15,159 bases of DNA. It comes from Oscillospiraceae bacterium (GTDB lineage: Bacteria > Bacillota > Clostridia > Oscillospirales > Ruminococcaceae). Below are positions 7,691 through 14,866 of the stretch, in pieces (within the stretch, counting starts at the first letter, position 1; each line of letters starts with the position of its first letter). The notes under the pieces were generated by a model that worked only from the letters and a program-made list of their open reading frames with translations, did no database searches and was not told the origin of the DNA. The position numbers were made by a program, and so were the translations under genes. The DNA lies in the NCBI GenBank assembly GCA_018110855.1, contig JAGBFZ010000328.1, positions 1 through 15,159 on the forward strand, written 5' to 3'.

Positions 7691-8516
7691 GCTTTTCTGC
7701 AATGAAAATGACATTTCCCTTGAGCGATTCCTTCGCAAAAAGGGAATATCCCGCCGCACGCTTATCTTATTAAAGCGCACCCCTGACGGCATTACCCGAA
7801 ACGGGGTACTGTGCAGGTCGGTGGATATTCTTCATGCGGGGGACAGAATAATTCTCCGCATTTCCGAAAGCGGCGGCAGCACACTGCCAAATCCACGGCT
7901 TATTATCCCCGTTGTCTATGAGGACGAGGATATGATATGCTATGACAAGCCCTGCGGAGTTCCCGTTCATCAGTCGTCAGGGCATTACGGCGATACTCTG
8001 GCAAACGCCTTTGCAGCCCGATTTCCCGACAAGACGTTTCGGGCTGTGAACAGGCTCGACAAGGATACCTCGGGGCTTTGCCTTGCGGCGAAAAGCAGGC
8101 TGGGAGCAAATATCCCCCATGAAAAAATTAAAAAGGTCTATTATGCCGTATGCTGCGGAAAATTTTCAGCTCCAATGAGGATAGATATGCCCATCGGCAG
8201 AGAAGAAGGCTCTGCCATAAAACGGACTGTGAGGGAGGACGGCAAACGGGCTGTTACAAATGTTTTTCCCATTGATGGGAACGAAAAATACACCCTGCTC
8301 AGAATAATCCTTGAAACAGGACGTACTCATCAGATAAGGACCCATCTGAGCGCTGCAGGCTTTCCTCTGGCGGGAGATATGCTTTACGGCGGAGATATGC
8401 AGGATATGAACAGGCAGGCTCTCCACTGCGGCGAGATGTACTTTTTCCATCCCGTAAGCGGACGGGAAATTTCCCTGTCATCAGAAATACCCTGCGATAT
8501 GAAAAAACTGATATAA
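7665..8516 (+). CDS. RluA-family RNA pseudouridine synthase
   Basis: The enzyme converts uridine to pseudouridine in rRNA or tRNA. The product has 283 residues from GTG 7665. An S4-like N-terminal region (SLERFLRKKGISRRTLILLKR) is followed by the catalytic domain with RLDKDTSG (catalytic Asp132), the KKVYYAVCCGKF segment, and the C-terminal motif GRTHQIRTHLSAAGFPLAGD. A TGA at 7656-7658 limits the frame, so GTG 7665 is the earliest start. AAAAGGGG directly abuts this GTG, too close for a normal ribosome site, and would fit CTG 7671 better, so the start is uncertain by two codons. The 26-base overlap with the transglutaminase gene suggests translational coupling. The exact target uridine (RluA, RluC or RluD-like) cannot be decided. 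Confidence 0.93.
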   Translation: MSLIERILELFCNENDISLERFLRKKGISRRTLILLKRTPDGITRNGVLCRSVDILHAGDRIILRISESGGSTLPNPRLIIPVVYEDEDMICYDKPCGVPVHQSSGHYGDTLANAFAARFPDKTFRAVNRLDKDTSGLCLAAKSRLGANIPHEKIKKVYYAVCCGKFSAPMRIDMPIGREEGSAIKRTVREDGKRAVTNVFPIDGNEKYTLLRIILETGRTHQIRTHLSAAGFPLAGDMLYGGDMQDMNRQALHCGEMYFFHPVSGREISLSSEIPCDMKKLI

Positions 8517-8524
8517 ACCATTTT

Positions 8525-8545
8525 TATTGTACGGCTTGTACAATA
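8525..8545 (+). other. Inverted repeat between rluA-like gene and chemotaxis gene
   Basis: TATTGTAC (8525-8532) and GTACAATA (8538-8545) form a perfect 8-bp inverted repeat around a 5-base spacer GGCTT. It starts 8 bases after the stop codon and lies about 47 bases upstream of the -35 box of the chemotaxis promoter. It could be a weak terminator (no T run follows) or an operator for a dimeric regulator. Confidence 0.5.
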
Positions 8546-8591
8546 GATTATTGATTTTATTAACAATTGTAGAGAAATTTGATCTAAAGTC

Positions 8592-8620
8592 TTGTTTTTT
8601 ATGTAGAAATATGGTATTAT
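8592..8620 (+). promoter_or_regulatory. SigA-type promoter of the chemotaxis receptor gene
   Basis: TTGTTT (8592-8597) and TATTAT (8615-8620) are spaced by 17 bases, with TG at 8612-8613 forming an extended -10. A start near 8627 gives a short leader of about 27 bases. This looks like a housekeeping promoter rather than a SigD-type flagellar one. Confidence 0.75.
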
Positions 8621-8653
8621 TACTGTAAATATATATAAAAGAGGTATGGAGCA

Positions 8654-10642
8654 ATGAATCCTATCAAATCAATAAAGAAACATATCATTATTGTCACCCT
8701 GATGATAGTAATGATCCCCCTTGTTATCTTAGGAATATTCTGCTGCACTTCAAACAATTATTCTGCAACGAAGCTTGCGCAGGACAATATGAAGGAGGCG
8801 GCGGAGCTTGCCGCTCAGAGAGTGAAATGGGAGCTGGAGTATTTCCTTACCATAACTTCTGAGGCAGGCTGCAACACCGAGCTTTCCGATCCGGGTACCT
8901 CCGACAAGCGCAAGCAGGAGATAATAGATATGAAGGTCGCTCAGTACAGCGTTATGGACAGAGGCTGCGCAATCAATGCCGACGGCATGGGCTCCAACGG
9001 TATTGATTACAGCGACAGAGCATATTTCAAGAACGCTATGAACGGCAAGACAACTATTACCGAGCCTACTCTTGCCAAGTCTACGGGAAAAATGGCTATC
9101 ATCGTTGCCGCTCCCATCTGGGATAACGGCGTTGCGGGCAAAAAGGCTGTGGGCTGCGTTTATTTCGTTCCCCATGAGGAATTTCTCAATGACATCGTAA
9201 GAGATCTTGTTATCAGCGAGAACAGCGTCGCTTACGTTCTCGGCAAAGACGGAACGGTAATTGCAGACGTGGACAGCGAAGTTGTTGCAAAGCAGCAGAA
9301 CCTTATCACCTTGTCTCAGGAGCGTACCGAATATAAAGAGCTTGCCGATGTTCATAAGAAAATGATCGCAGGAGAGACAGGCTCTGCTACCATAAAAGCA
9401 AATGGTCAGTCCACCATTATCGGTTACGCTCCCATTGAAGGAGAAAACGGCTGGTCTGTGGCTGTATCCGCTCCTTCTATGGATTTCATGAGAACAACTG
9501 TTATTTGTATGGTAATAACCATTGTTCTGGTAGTTATGGCTGCTGTCATCACGACCATCAACTCGGGCAGAATGGGTAACAAGATAGGCGATCCCGTGGC
9601 ACTTTGCGCAGAGAGAATAAAGCTCCTTTCCGAGGGCGACCTTTCAAGCCCCGTTCCCCATGTTAATACTCAGGACGAGACAAAGGTGCTTGCCGACGCA
9701 ACAGAGCGTCTGGTAGGCGATCTTAACAGCATTATGGGCGATATAGGCAGTATGCTCAGCTCCATGGCAAACGGCGATTTCAACGTTAATTCCTCCTGCG
9801 GCGAGGGCGTTTACAAGGGCGATTTCCACGTTCTTATTGATTCTGTGACTGAGATCAACAGAAAACTCAGCCACACCCTTTATCAGATAAACACCTCCGC
9901 AGATCAGGTTTCCGGCGGCTCGGATCAGGTATCGGGCGGCGCACAGAGCCTTTCTCAGGGTGCTACGGAGCAGGCTTCCTCCATTGAGCAGCTCACCTCC
10001 ACAATTCACACCATTTCCGACAAGGTTTCCGACACTACAGCTCACTGCGCAGACGGAAAGCGGCTTGCAGAGGAATCCTCAGAATACATTAACGAGGCTT
10101 CAAGATACATGGACAGACTCACCGAGGCTATGCGTGACATCAGCGAAGCATCCGACGAGATCAGCAGGATAATCAAGGCTATTGAAGATATTGCTTTCCA
10201 GACAAATATTCTTGCTCTCAATGCGGCTGTTGAGGCTGCAAGAGCAGGCGAAGCAGGCAAGGGCTTTGCAGTTGTTGCCGACGAGGTAAGAAACCTTGCT
10301 TCCAAGTCCTCCGACGCAGCTCAGGAGACTACCGTTCTCATTGAAAGAGCAATCAGCGCTGTGGAAAACGGTACAGGCATCACCGAGCAGACCGCCCGTG
10401 CAGTTTCCGACGTGGCAAAGCGTTCCGAGGAGGTCAGAAGCATTGTGGCTCAGATCGCCGAGGCAAGCTCCGTTCAGGCGGATATGATCGCTCAGGTAAC
10501 TCAGGGCATGGAGCAGATCTCGGGCGTTGTTCAGACAAACTCCGCTACCGCAGTGGAAAGTGCCGCTGCTTCCGAAGAGCTTTCGGGTCAGGCTCTCATT
10601 CTCAAGAAGCTGGTAGGCGGCTTCAAGCTCAGAAAATCATAA
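8654..10642 (+). CDS. Methyl-accepting chemotaxis protein with dCache sensor
   Basis: This receptor of 662 residues senses an extracellular ligand and controls the CheA kinase. Membrane segment 1 is at about 11-31. The extracellular region (32-280) has dCache features such as [18 protein letters not shown] and the SGK-then-hydrophobic stretch [11 protein letters not shown]. Membrane segment 2 is at about 283-303. A HAMP domain follows ([14 protein letters not shown] at the start of its second helix), then a second HAMP-like unit ([12 protein letters not shown]), then the methylation and signalling helices. The conserved hairpin tip is [20 protein letters not shown] from about 513, followed by [15 protein letters not shown]. 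The C-terminus (GGFKLRKS) has no CheR-tethering pentapeptide. The ribosome site GAGG (8641-8644) fits ATG 8654. No other che gene is present, so it is an orphan receptor gene with its own promoter and terminator. Ligand unknown. Confidence 0.96.
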   Translation: MNPIKSIKKHIIIVTLMIVMIPLVILGIFCCTSNNYSATKLAQDNMKEAAELAAQRVKWELEYFLTITSEAGCNTELSDPGTSDKRKQEIIDMKVAQYSVMDRGCAINADGMGSNGIDYSDRAYFKNAMNGKTTITEPTLAKSTGKMAIIVAAPIWDNGVAGKKAVGCVYFVPHEEFLNDIVRDLVISENSVAYVLGKDGTVIADVDSEVVAKQQNLITLSQERTEYKELADVHKKMIAGETGSATIKANGQSTIIGYAPIEGENGWSVAVSAPSMDFMRTTVICMVITIVLVVMAAVITTINSGRMGNKIGDPVALCAERIKLLSEGDLSSPVPHVNTQDETKVLADATERLVGDLNSIMGDIGSMLSSMANGDFNVNSSCGEGVYKGDFHVLIDSVTEINRKLSHTLYQINTSADQVSGGSDQVSGGAQSLSQGATEQASSIEQLTSTIHTISDKVSDTTAHCADGKRLAEESSEYINEASRYMDRLTEAMRDISEASDEISRIIKAIEDIAFQTNILALNAAVEAARAGEAGKGFAVVADEVRNLASKSSDAAQETTVLIERAISAVENGTGITEQTARAVSDVAKRSEEVRSIVAQIAEASSVQADMIAQVTQGMEQISGVVQTNSATAVESAAASEELSGQALILKKLVGGFKLRKS

Positions 10643-10657
10643 TAAATTACATAACTC

Positions 10658-10699
10658 AAAAGGACTGCTGTCTCATTTCCGAGATCGCAGTCCTTTTTT
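10658..10699 (+). terminator. Strong intrinsic terminator of the chemotaxis gene
   Basis: AAAAGGACTGC (10658-10668) pairs with GCAGTCCTTTT (10687-10697), with a small inner TCTC/GAGA stem, and ends in a run of six T. Arm length and T run are those of a classical Rho-independent terminator. Confidence 0.92.
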
Positions 10700-10710
10700 A
10701 TATTTGTTTT

Positions 10711-10767
10711 TTTACATACAATTAACAATTATTTTACATACTCTGCTTAATTCACTTTATATTTCAC
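10711..10767 (+). promoter_or_regulatory. Putative Pho-box array upstream of the phosphate cotransporter
   Basis: Three direct repeats, TTTACA (10711-10716), TTAACA (10722-10727) and TTTACA (10733-10738), stand at exact 11-base intervals. Two weaker copies, TTCACT (10751-10756) and TTTCAC (10762-10767), are again 11 bases apart. Repeats of TT(A/T/C)ACA with about 5-base gaps are the binding pattern of the PhoP response regulator in Firmicutes. The position upstream of a Na+/phosphate cotransporter gene supports phosphate control. The pattern is seen directly; the regulator is inferred. Confidence 0.6.
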
Positions 10768-10779
10768 CATAAATCCCTA

Positions 10780-10788
10780 TGATACAAT
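10780..10788 (+). promoter_or_regulatory. Candidate activator-dependent promoter (extended -10) of the cotransporter gene
   Basis: TGATACAAT (10780-10788) is a good extended -10 (TACAAT with TG one base before). No recognisable -35 box stands 16-18 bases upstream; instead the weak TTYAC repeats occupy that region, as expected of an activator-dependent promoter. A start near 10795 would give a leader of about 187 bases. A second candidate is TAAAAT (10875-10880) with TG at 10872-10873 and TTTTGA at 10852-10857. Confidence 0.4.
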
Positions 10789-10912
10789 GAAATCATACTT
10801 TTCAAAATTAAATTTAGGTAAAGTATTTCACGCAATTTTCATAATATATGATTTTGAAATTCATCTATTTATGATAAAATAATTTTGTATAGCGAAAAAT
10901 AGTATTATGAAA

Positions 10913-10969
10913 AGCTCGGGCAGAAAACCCGAAAGGCTCCGTAATGTTTCACGGAGCTATGTGAAAGGA
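10913..10969 (+). other. Structured leader with alternative hairpins before the cotransporter gene
   Basis: Hairpin 1: TCGGG (10916-10920) with CCCGA (10928-10932). Hairpin 2: GCTCCGT (10936-10942) with ACGGAGC (10951-10957). Hairpin 3: TTTCAC (10947-10952) with GTGAAA (10961-10966). Hairpins 2 and 3 share bases 10951-10952 and cannot coexist. Hairpin 3 covers the start of the AAAGGA ribosome site (10964-10969), so the choice could set translation. AGCTC (10913-10917) can also pair with GAGCT (10954-10958). I could not match this to a known riboswitch class. Confidence 0.45.
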
Positions 10970-10981
10970 TTGAGCAAAAGT

Positions 10982-12751
10982 ATGACCATTTTCAATGTCA
11001 TCCACCTGTTCGGCGGTCTCGCCATGTTCCTCTACGGCATGAATCTGATGAGCGACAAGCTGGAAAAATTAGCAGGCGGCAAGCTTGAACAGATCTTTGA
11101 AAAGCTTACCTCCAACCGCTTCAAAGGGCTGCTTTTGGGTATTCTTGTTACTGCGGTGGTGCAGTCCTCCTCGGCAACCACAGTCATGCTGGTGGGCTTT
11201 GTTAACTCGGGCATCATGCGCCTTTCACAGGCTATTTCCATAATCATGGGTGCAAATATCGGTACCACCGTTACTACATGGATACTGAGCCTTACAGGTC
11301 TCGAGGGTGACAGCCTGTTTATCCAGTTCTGCAAGCCAAAGAATTTTGCTCCCCTCTTCGCTCTTGTGGGAGTCGTAATGCGAATGGCTTCCAAGGACGG
11401 AAAGAAAAAAGACGTGGGCGGTATCCTTATCGGCTTCGGACTTCTCATGTGGGGCATGGTCACTATGGGCGAATCCGTTGAGCCCCTCAGCGAATCTGAA
11501 AGGTTCGCAAGCCTTATGACTTTGTTTAAAAATCCCGTTCTGGGCGTTCTGGTGGGTGCTATAATCACAGCGGTCATTCAGTCCTCGGCGGCTTCGGTGG
11601 GTATGCTCCAGACCCTTTCAAATTCGGGTCTTATCACCTTCGGCGCGGCTCTCCCCATTATTCTCGGTCAGAATATCGGCACCTGCGTTACCGCTATCAT
11701 CTCCTCTGCGGGTGCAAACAAAAGCGCAAAGCGGGTTGCCGCAGTTCACCTTTACTTCAATATTATCGGTACAGTTCTTGCTCTTGTTTGCTATTACACT
11801 CTTGACTCTTTTATCCACTTTACCTTTGCGGATATGGAGGTCACAAGCGTTTCTGTTGCCATTGTGCATACCATATTTAATATCGGGACCACACTTGTGC
11901 TGCTTCCCTTTACAAGTATTCTCGAGAAGCTGGCATATCTCACCATCAGAGACGAACAGAAAGAGCCTGCGGAAAATCTTGTGCTTCTGGACGACCGTTT
12001 CCTGAACACCCCCGGTGTGGCTATCGAGCAGTGCCGCAACGTTACAAACAGAATGGCTTCCCTTGCCAAGACTACCATCTCCCTTGCTATCGATCTTTAC
12101 AAGAATTTCGATAAGGATCAGGCTCAGATGATACTTGACAATGAGGATATGATAGATAAATACGAGGACATTACGGGAACCTATCTGGTAAAGCTCTCGG
12201 GACGAAGCCTTACCATGGACGACAGCAGGACTGTTTCCTGTCTGCTCCATTCCATAGGCGATTTTGAGAGAATTTCAGACCATGCGGTGAATATTCTTGA
12301 CACCGCCAAGGAAATTCACACAAAGGAAATAAATTTCTCGGACATGGCAAAAAGAGAGCTTAATGTTATGTTCGGCGCCATTGAGGAAATACTCGACCTT
12401 ACTGTAAAGGCGTTTGAGGCAAAGGACATTGACCTTGCCTACAAGGTCGAGCCTCTCGAGGAGGTAGTTGACTATCTCCGCACAGAGATGAAAACACGCC
12501 ATGTTGAGCGTCTTAGAACCAAGACCTGTACCATTGAGCAGGGCTTTATATTCACCGATCTGCTCACCGATCTTGAGCGTATTTCCGACCACTGCTCCAA
12601 TATTGCGGTAAATCTCATTCAGATAAACGACAACAGCTTCGAGAATCACAGGTATCTTAATGCTGTCAAGAGCGAGGATAATGAAAAGTTCGCAGAGCTT
12701 TTCAAGGAGTATTCCTATAAATTTCCTCTGCCTAAGGTCTCGGAAAAATAA
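10982..12751 (+). CDS. Na+/phosphate cotransporter (NptA/PNaS family) with PhoU-like C-terminal domain
   Basis: The membrane protein imports phosphate with sodium. From ATG 10982 it has 590 residues. The two inverted transport repeats carry the family hallmark QSSS: Gln61-Ser-Ser-Ser-Ala in AVVQSSSATTV and Gln200-Ser-Ser in AVIQSSAASVG. Each is followed by a glycine-rich GANIGTTVT or GQNIGTCVTA segment. About eight hydrophobic stretches occupy residues 1-330. Residues about 345-570 form a cytoplasmic PhoU-like helical domain with two similar halves, each containing a D-[FL]-ERISDH motif. I prefer ATG 10982 (MTIFNVIHLFGG), which matches the family N-terminus; an in-frame ATG at 10907 would add 25 basic residues encoded by a hairpin-rich leader. 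The ribosome site AAAGGA (10964-10969) is 12 bases from the ATG, a long spacing. A Pho-box array lies upstream. Confidence 0.95.
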   Translation: MTIFNVIHLFGGLAMFLYGMNLMSDKLEKLAGGKLEQIFEKLTSNRFKGLLLGILVTAVVQSSSATTVMLVGFVNSGIMRLSQAISIIMGANIGTTVTTWILSLTGLEGDSLFIQFCKPKNFAPLFALVGVVMRMASKDGKKKDVGGILIGFGLLMWGMVTMGESVEPLSESERFASLMTLFKNPVLGVLVGAIITAVIQSSAASVGMLQTLSNSGLITFGAALPIILGQNIGTCVTAIISSAGANKSAKRVAAVHLYFNIIGTVLALVCYYTLDSFIHFTFADMEVTSVSVAIVHTIFNIGTTLVLLPFTSILEKLAYLTIRDEQKEPAENLVLLDDRFLNTPGVAIEQCRNVTNRMASLAKTTISLAIDLYKNFDKDQAQMILDNEDMIDKYEDITGTYLVKLSGRSLTMDDSRTVSCLLHSIGDFERISDHAVNILDTAKEIHTKEINFSDMAKRELNVMFGAIEEILDLTVKAFEAKDIDLAYKVEPLEEVVDYLRTEMKTRHVERLRTKTCTIEQGFIFTDLLTDLERISDHCSNIAVNLIQINDNSFENHRYLNAVKSEDNEKFAELFKEYSYKFPLPKVSEK

Positions 12752-12757
12752 CAACAC

Positions 12758-12790
12758 AAAAGCTCCCCCGAAAACTCGGAGGAGCTTTTT
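12758..12790. terminator. Bidirectional terminator shared by the cotransporter gene and tRNA-Leu
   Basis: AAAAGCTCC (12758-12766) pairs with GGAGCTTTT (12781-12789), with an inner CCG/CGG extension past one C-A mismatch and a 6-base loop. Five T (12786-12790) follow on the + strand and four on the minus strand, so it can stop both convergent transcripts. The last T overlaps the 3' end of the tRNA gene. Confidence 0.85.
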
Positions 12791-12872
12791 GGTGCGGGTA
12801 ACAGGACTTGAACCTGCACGCTCACGCAATAGATCCTAAGTCTATCGTGTCTGCCAATTCCACCATACCCGC
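12790..12872 (-). tRNA. tRNA-Leu, anticodon UAG
   Basis: On the minus strand the gene reads from the acceptor arm GCGGGTA to its partner TACCCGC, discriminator A and an encoded CCA (83 bases). The D arm contains GGAATTGGCAGAC, typical of tRNA-Leu. The anticodon stem ATAGA/TCTAT encloses the loop CTTAGGA, giving anticodon TAG (reads CUA and other CUN codons). A long variable arm (TGCGTGAGCGTG region) marks it as class II, and the T arm carries GTTCAAG. All stems pair, with one G-U in the T stem. The gene faces the cotransporter gene and lies divergent from gatC. Confidence 0.96.
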
Positions 12873-12896
12873 ATTTTCTGCATTATGCACTTTAAT

Positions 12897-12925
12897 ATTA
12901 TACCACTTTGCCGATATTATGTCAA
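12897..12925 (-). promoter_or_regulatory. Perfect consensus SigA promoter of tRNA-Leu
   Basis: Read on the minus strand, TTGACA (complement of 12920-12925) and TATAAT (complement of 12897-12902) are both exact consensus boxes at the ideal 17-base spacing. Transcription would start near 12890, about 18 bases before the mature tRNA 5' end at 12872. Confidence 0.93.
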
Positions 12926-13005
12926 TGAATTTTTTGAAAATTACCGATTTTAAGAAAATTCATCAAAAAAATTTCCCGTAAATCTGCGGGGAATGAGAAA
13001 AATAC

Positions 13006-13034
13006 TTGCAAATCCCCGAAATATATGGTATAAT
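13006..13034 (+). promoter_or_regulatory. SigA-type promoter of the gatCAB operon
   Basis: TTGCAA (13006-13011) and TATAAT (13029-13034) are 17 bases apart, with TG at 13026-13027 as an extended -10. The transcript would start near 13041. Its short leader includes a 5-bp hairpin CTGCG (13051-13055) with CGCAG (13062-13066) before the ribosome site. Upstream, 12926-13005 shows only AT-rich sequence with no clear site. Confidence 0.88.
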
Positions 13035-13096
13035 AACAGAGTATTGTTGTCTGCGAATTGCCGCAGCAAAAAATATATGAGAAAAGAGGAAATTTT

Positions 13097-13375
13097 ATGG
13101 AGCTTGATATGGTCAAATATCTCGCAAAGCTCGGCAAGCTGAGCTTCACAGACGAGGAGCTTGAGCAGGCTGTAAGAGATATGACAAGCATTATCGAAAT
13201 TATGGATACCATCAAGGAAATAGACATTGCCTACGATCCCCTCAAGGATAACCACAACGTTTATCTGAAGGATCTCCGCAAGGACGAAGCTAAGCCTTCC
13301 CTTGCCACCGAAAAGCTGCTTCAGAACGCAGTTCAGAGCGAAAACTGCTTCGTTGTTCCCAAGGTAGTTGAATAA
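13097..13375 (+). CDS. gatC: Asp-tRNA(Asn)/Glu-tRNA(Gln) amidotransferase subunit C
   Basis: GatC is the small subunit that wraps around GatA and stabilises the GatCAB complex. The product has 92 residues, normal for the family. It starts at ATG 13097 with AGAGGA (13085-13090) at ideal distance; an in-frame TTG at 13058 lies in the leader hairpin and is rejected. Family features are VKYLAKLGKLSFTDEELE at the N-terminus, the aspartate-rich middle (EIDIAYDPL), LRKDEAKPS, and the C-terminal FVVPKVVE. The middle section lacks the usual EPT motif. It is the first gene of the operon, 19 bases before gatA. Confidence 0.95.
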   Translation: MELDMVKYLAKLGKLSFTDEELEQAVRDMTSIIEIMDTIKEIDIAYDPLKDNHNVYLKDLRKDEAKPSLATEKLLQNAVQSENCFVVPKVVE

Positions 13376-13394
13376 ATAATAAGGAGTTGTATTT

Positions 13395-14846
13395 ATGGAC
13401 GTTACTTCCCTTACCATAAAGGAAATGCGCGGTATGCTCGACAGGAAGGAAATTTCCTCCCCCGAGCTTACTAAGGCATATCTTGACAGAATAAAGGCTG
13501 TAGACGGCAGCCTTGAGAGCTATATTACCGTTACCGAAAACGAGGCTTTATCCGCTGCCGAGGCTGCTCAGAAGAAGATAGACAGCGGCGAGACTTCCCC
13601 TCTCTGCGGAATCCCCCTTGCCATCAAGGACAATATCTGCACAGACGGCGTAAAGACCACCTGCGCTTCAAAAATGCTTGAGAATTTCATTCCTCCCTAT
13701 AACGCAACAGTTATGGAAAAGCTTGAGGCTGAGAATATCGTTATGCTGGGCAAGACCTCTATGGACGAGTTCGCTATGGGCGGCTCTACACAGACCTCAG
13801 CATTCAGGAAGACAAAGAATCCTTATGACATCTCAAGAGTTCCCGGCGGTTCCTCGGGCGGCTCCGCTGCGGCTGTGGGCGCAGATCTCTGCGCTGCCGC
13901 ATTAGGCTCCGATACAGGCGGATCTATCCGTCAGCCTTCTTCATTCTGCGGTGTTACAGGCTTAAAGCCCACCTACGGAAGAGTTTCCCGTTACGGTCTT
14001 GTGGCTTTCGCAAGCTCACTCGACCAGATAGGTCCCATCGCAAGAAGCGCCGAGGACTGCGGTATCATTCTGAACACCATTGCAGGCTACGATTCCCATG
14101 ACGGCACAGTTTCAAGAAATCCCGTTGATGATTACACCTCAAAAATAGGCATGGATATGAAGGGCGTCAAGATTGCTCTTCCTTCTGAGTTCTATGCAGA
14201 GGGCATTGACGAGAATGTCAGAAAGACTGTTCTCGCCGCTGCCGACAGCTACAAGGCTATGGGCGCAGAGCTTGTTGAATGCTCCATGCCTTCACTTAAA
14301 TATGCCGTTGCCGCATACTATCTTATCTCTTCTGCCGAGGCTTCTTCGAACCTTTCCCGTTATGACGGAATCAAGTACGGTCACAGAAGCGATATCGCAG
14401 GCAATTACAATGAGCTTATCACTGCTTCCAGAAGCGAAGGCTTCGGTGACGAGGTAAAGCGCAGGATCCTCCTCGGAAACTATGCTCTCTGCTCGGGCTA
14501 TTATGACGCATACTACGGCAAGGCTATGGCTCTCAAGCAGAAGATAAGAGAGGAATACGGCGAGATATTTGAAAAGTGCGACATGATACTCACTCCCACC
14601 GCTCCCACCGTTGCTTATGGCGTTAACGAGAACATTGACGATCCCAAGAAGATGTATCAGGCGGATATCTGCACAGTTACCGTTAATATCGCATCTCTCC
14701 CTGCCATCTCCACCACCTGCGGTTATGACGAAAAGGGTATGCCCATCGGTATGTCCCTTATCGGCAGAATGTGGGACGAAGCTTCCATTATCGGCGCCGC
14801 AGACGCTTTTGAAAAGAATTTCAGCCGTATCGCGGCAAAGATTTGA
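13395..14846 (+). CDS. gatA: Asp-tRNA(Asn)/Glu-tRNA(Gln) amidotransferase subunit A
   Basis: GatA is the glutaminase subunit of GatCAB: it releases ammonia from glutamine or asparagine and passes it to GatB, which amidates mischarged Glu-tRNA(Gln) or Asp-tRNA(Asn). The 483-residue length is normal. The amidase-signature catalytic triad is present by count: Lys78 in PLAIKDN, cis-Ser153 in PGGSSGGSAAA, and Ser177 in GSDTGGSIRQPSSFCG. The following GLKPTYGRVSRYGLVAF is also highly conserved. The ribosome site AAGGAG (13381-13386) lies 8 bases before ATG 13395. The gene ends 20 bases before gatB. Confidence 0.98.
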   Translation: MDVTSLTIKEMRGMLDRKEISSPELTKAYLDRIKAVDGSLESYITVTENEALSAAEAAQKKIDSGETSPLCGIPLAIKDNICTDGVKTTCASKMLENFIPPYNATVMEKLEAENIVMLGKTSMDEFAMGGSTQTSAFRKTKNPYDISRVPGGSSGGSAAAVGADLCAAALGSDTGGSIRQPSSFCGVTGLKPTYGRVSRYGLVAFASSLDQIGPIARSAEDCGIILNTIAGYDSHDGTVSRNPVDDYTSKIGMDMKGVKIALPSEFYAEGIDENVRKTVLAAADSYKAMGAELVECSMPSLKYAVAAYYLISSAEASSNLSRYDGIKYGHRSDIAGNYNELITASRSEGFGDEVKRRILLGNYALCSGYYDAYYGKAMALKQKIREEYGEIFEKCDMILTPTAPTVAYGVNENIDDPKKMYQADICTVTVNIASLPAISTTCGYDEKGMPIGMSLIGRMWDEASIIGAADAFEKNFSRIAAKI

Positions 14847-14866
14847 AGAAAGGGTGAATAAAAGCC

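Noticed and set aside
8549..8566. Possible Rex operator upstream of the chemotaxis gene (TTGATTTTATTAACAA)
   Set aside because: Only the right half TTAACAA is good; the spacing gives 16 rather than 18 bases and the left half is poor.
10790..10854. Long-range stem AAATCATA (10790-10797) with TATGATTT (about 10847-10854)
   Set aside because: All A-T rich in an A-T-rich leader; pairing over 50 bases is likely by chance.
10907..10981. N-terminal extension of the cotransporter from ATG 10907
   Set aside because: The 25 extra residues match nothing in the family, the region is filled with hairpins, and ATG 10982 begins the conserved N-terminus.
11618..12250. Minus-strand open frame of 210 residues inside the cotransporter gene
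   Set aside because: Composition is that of an antisense shadow, and the + strand product is well supported.
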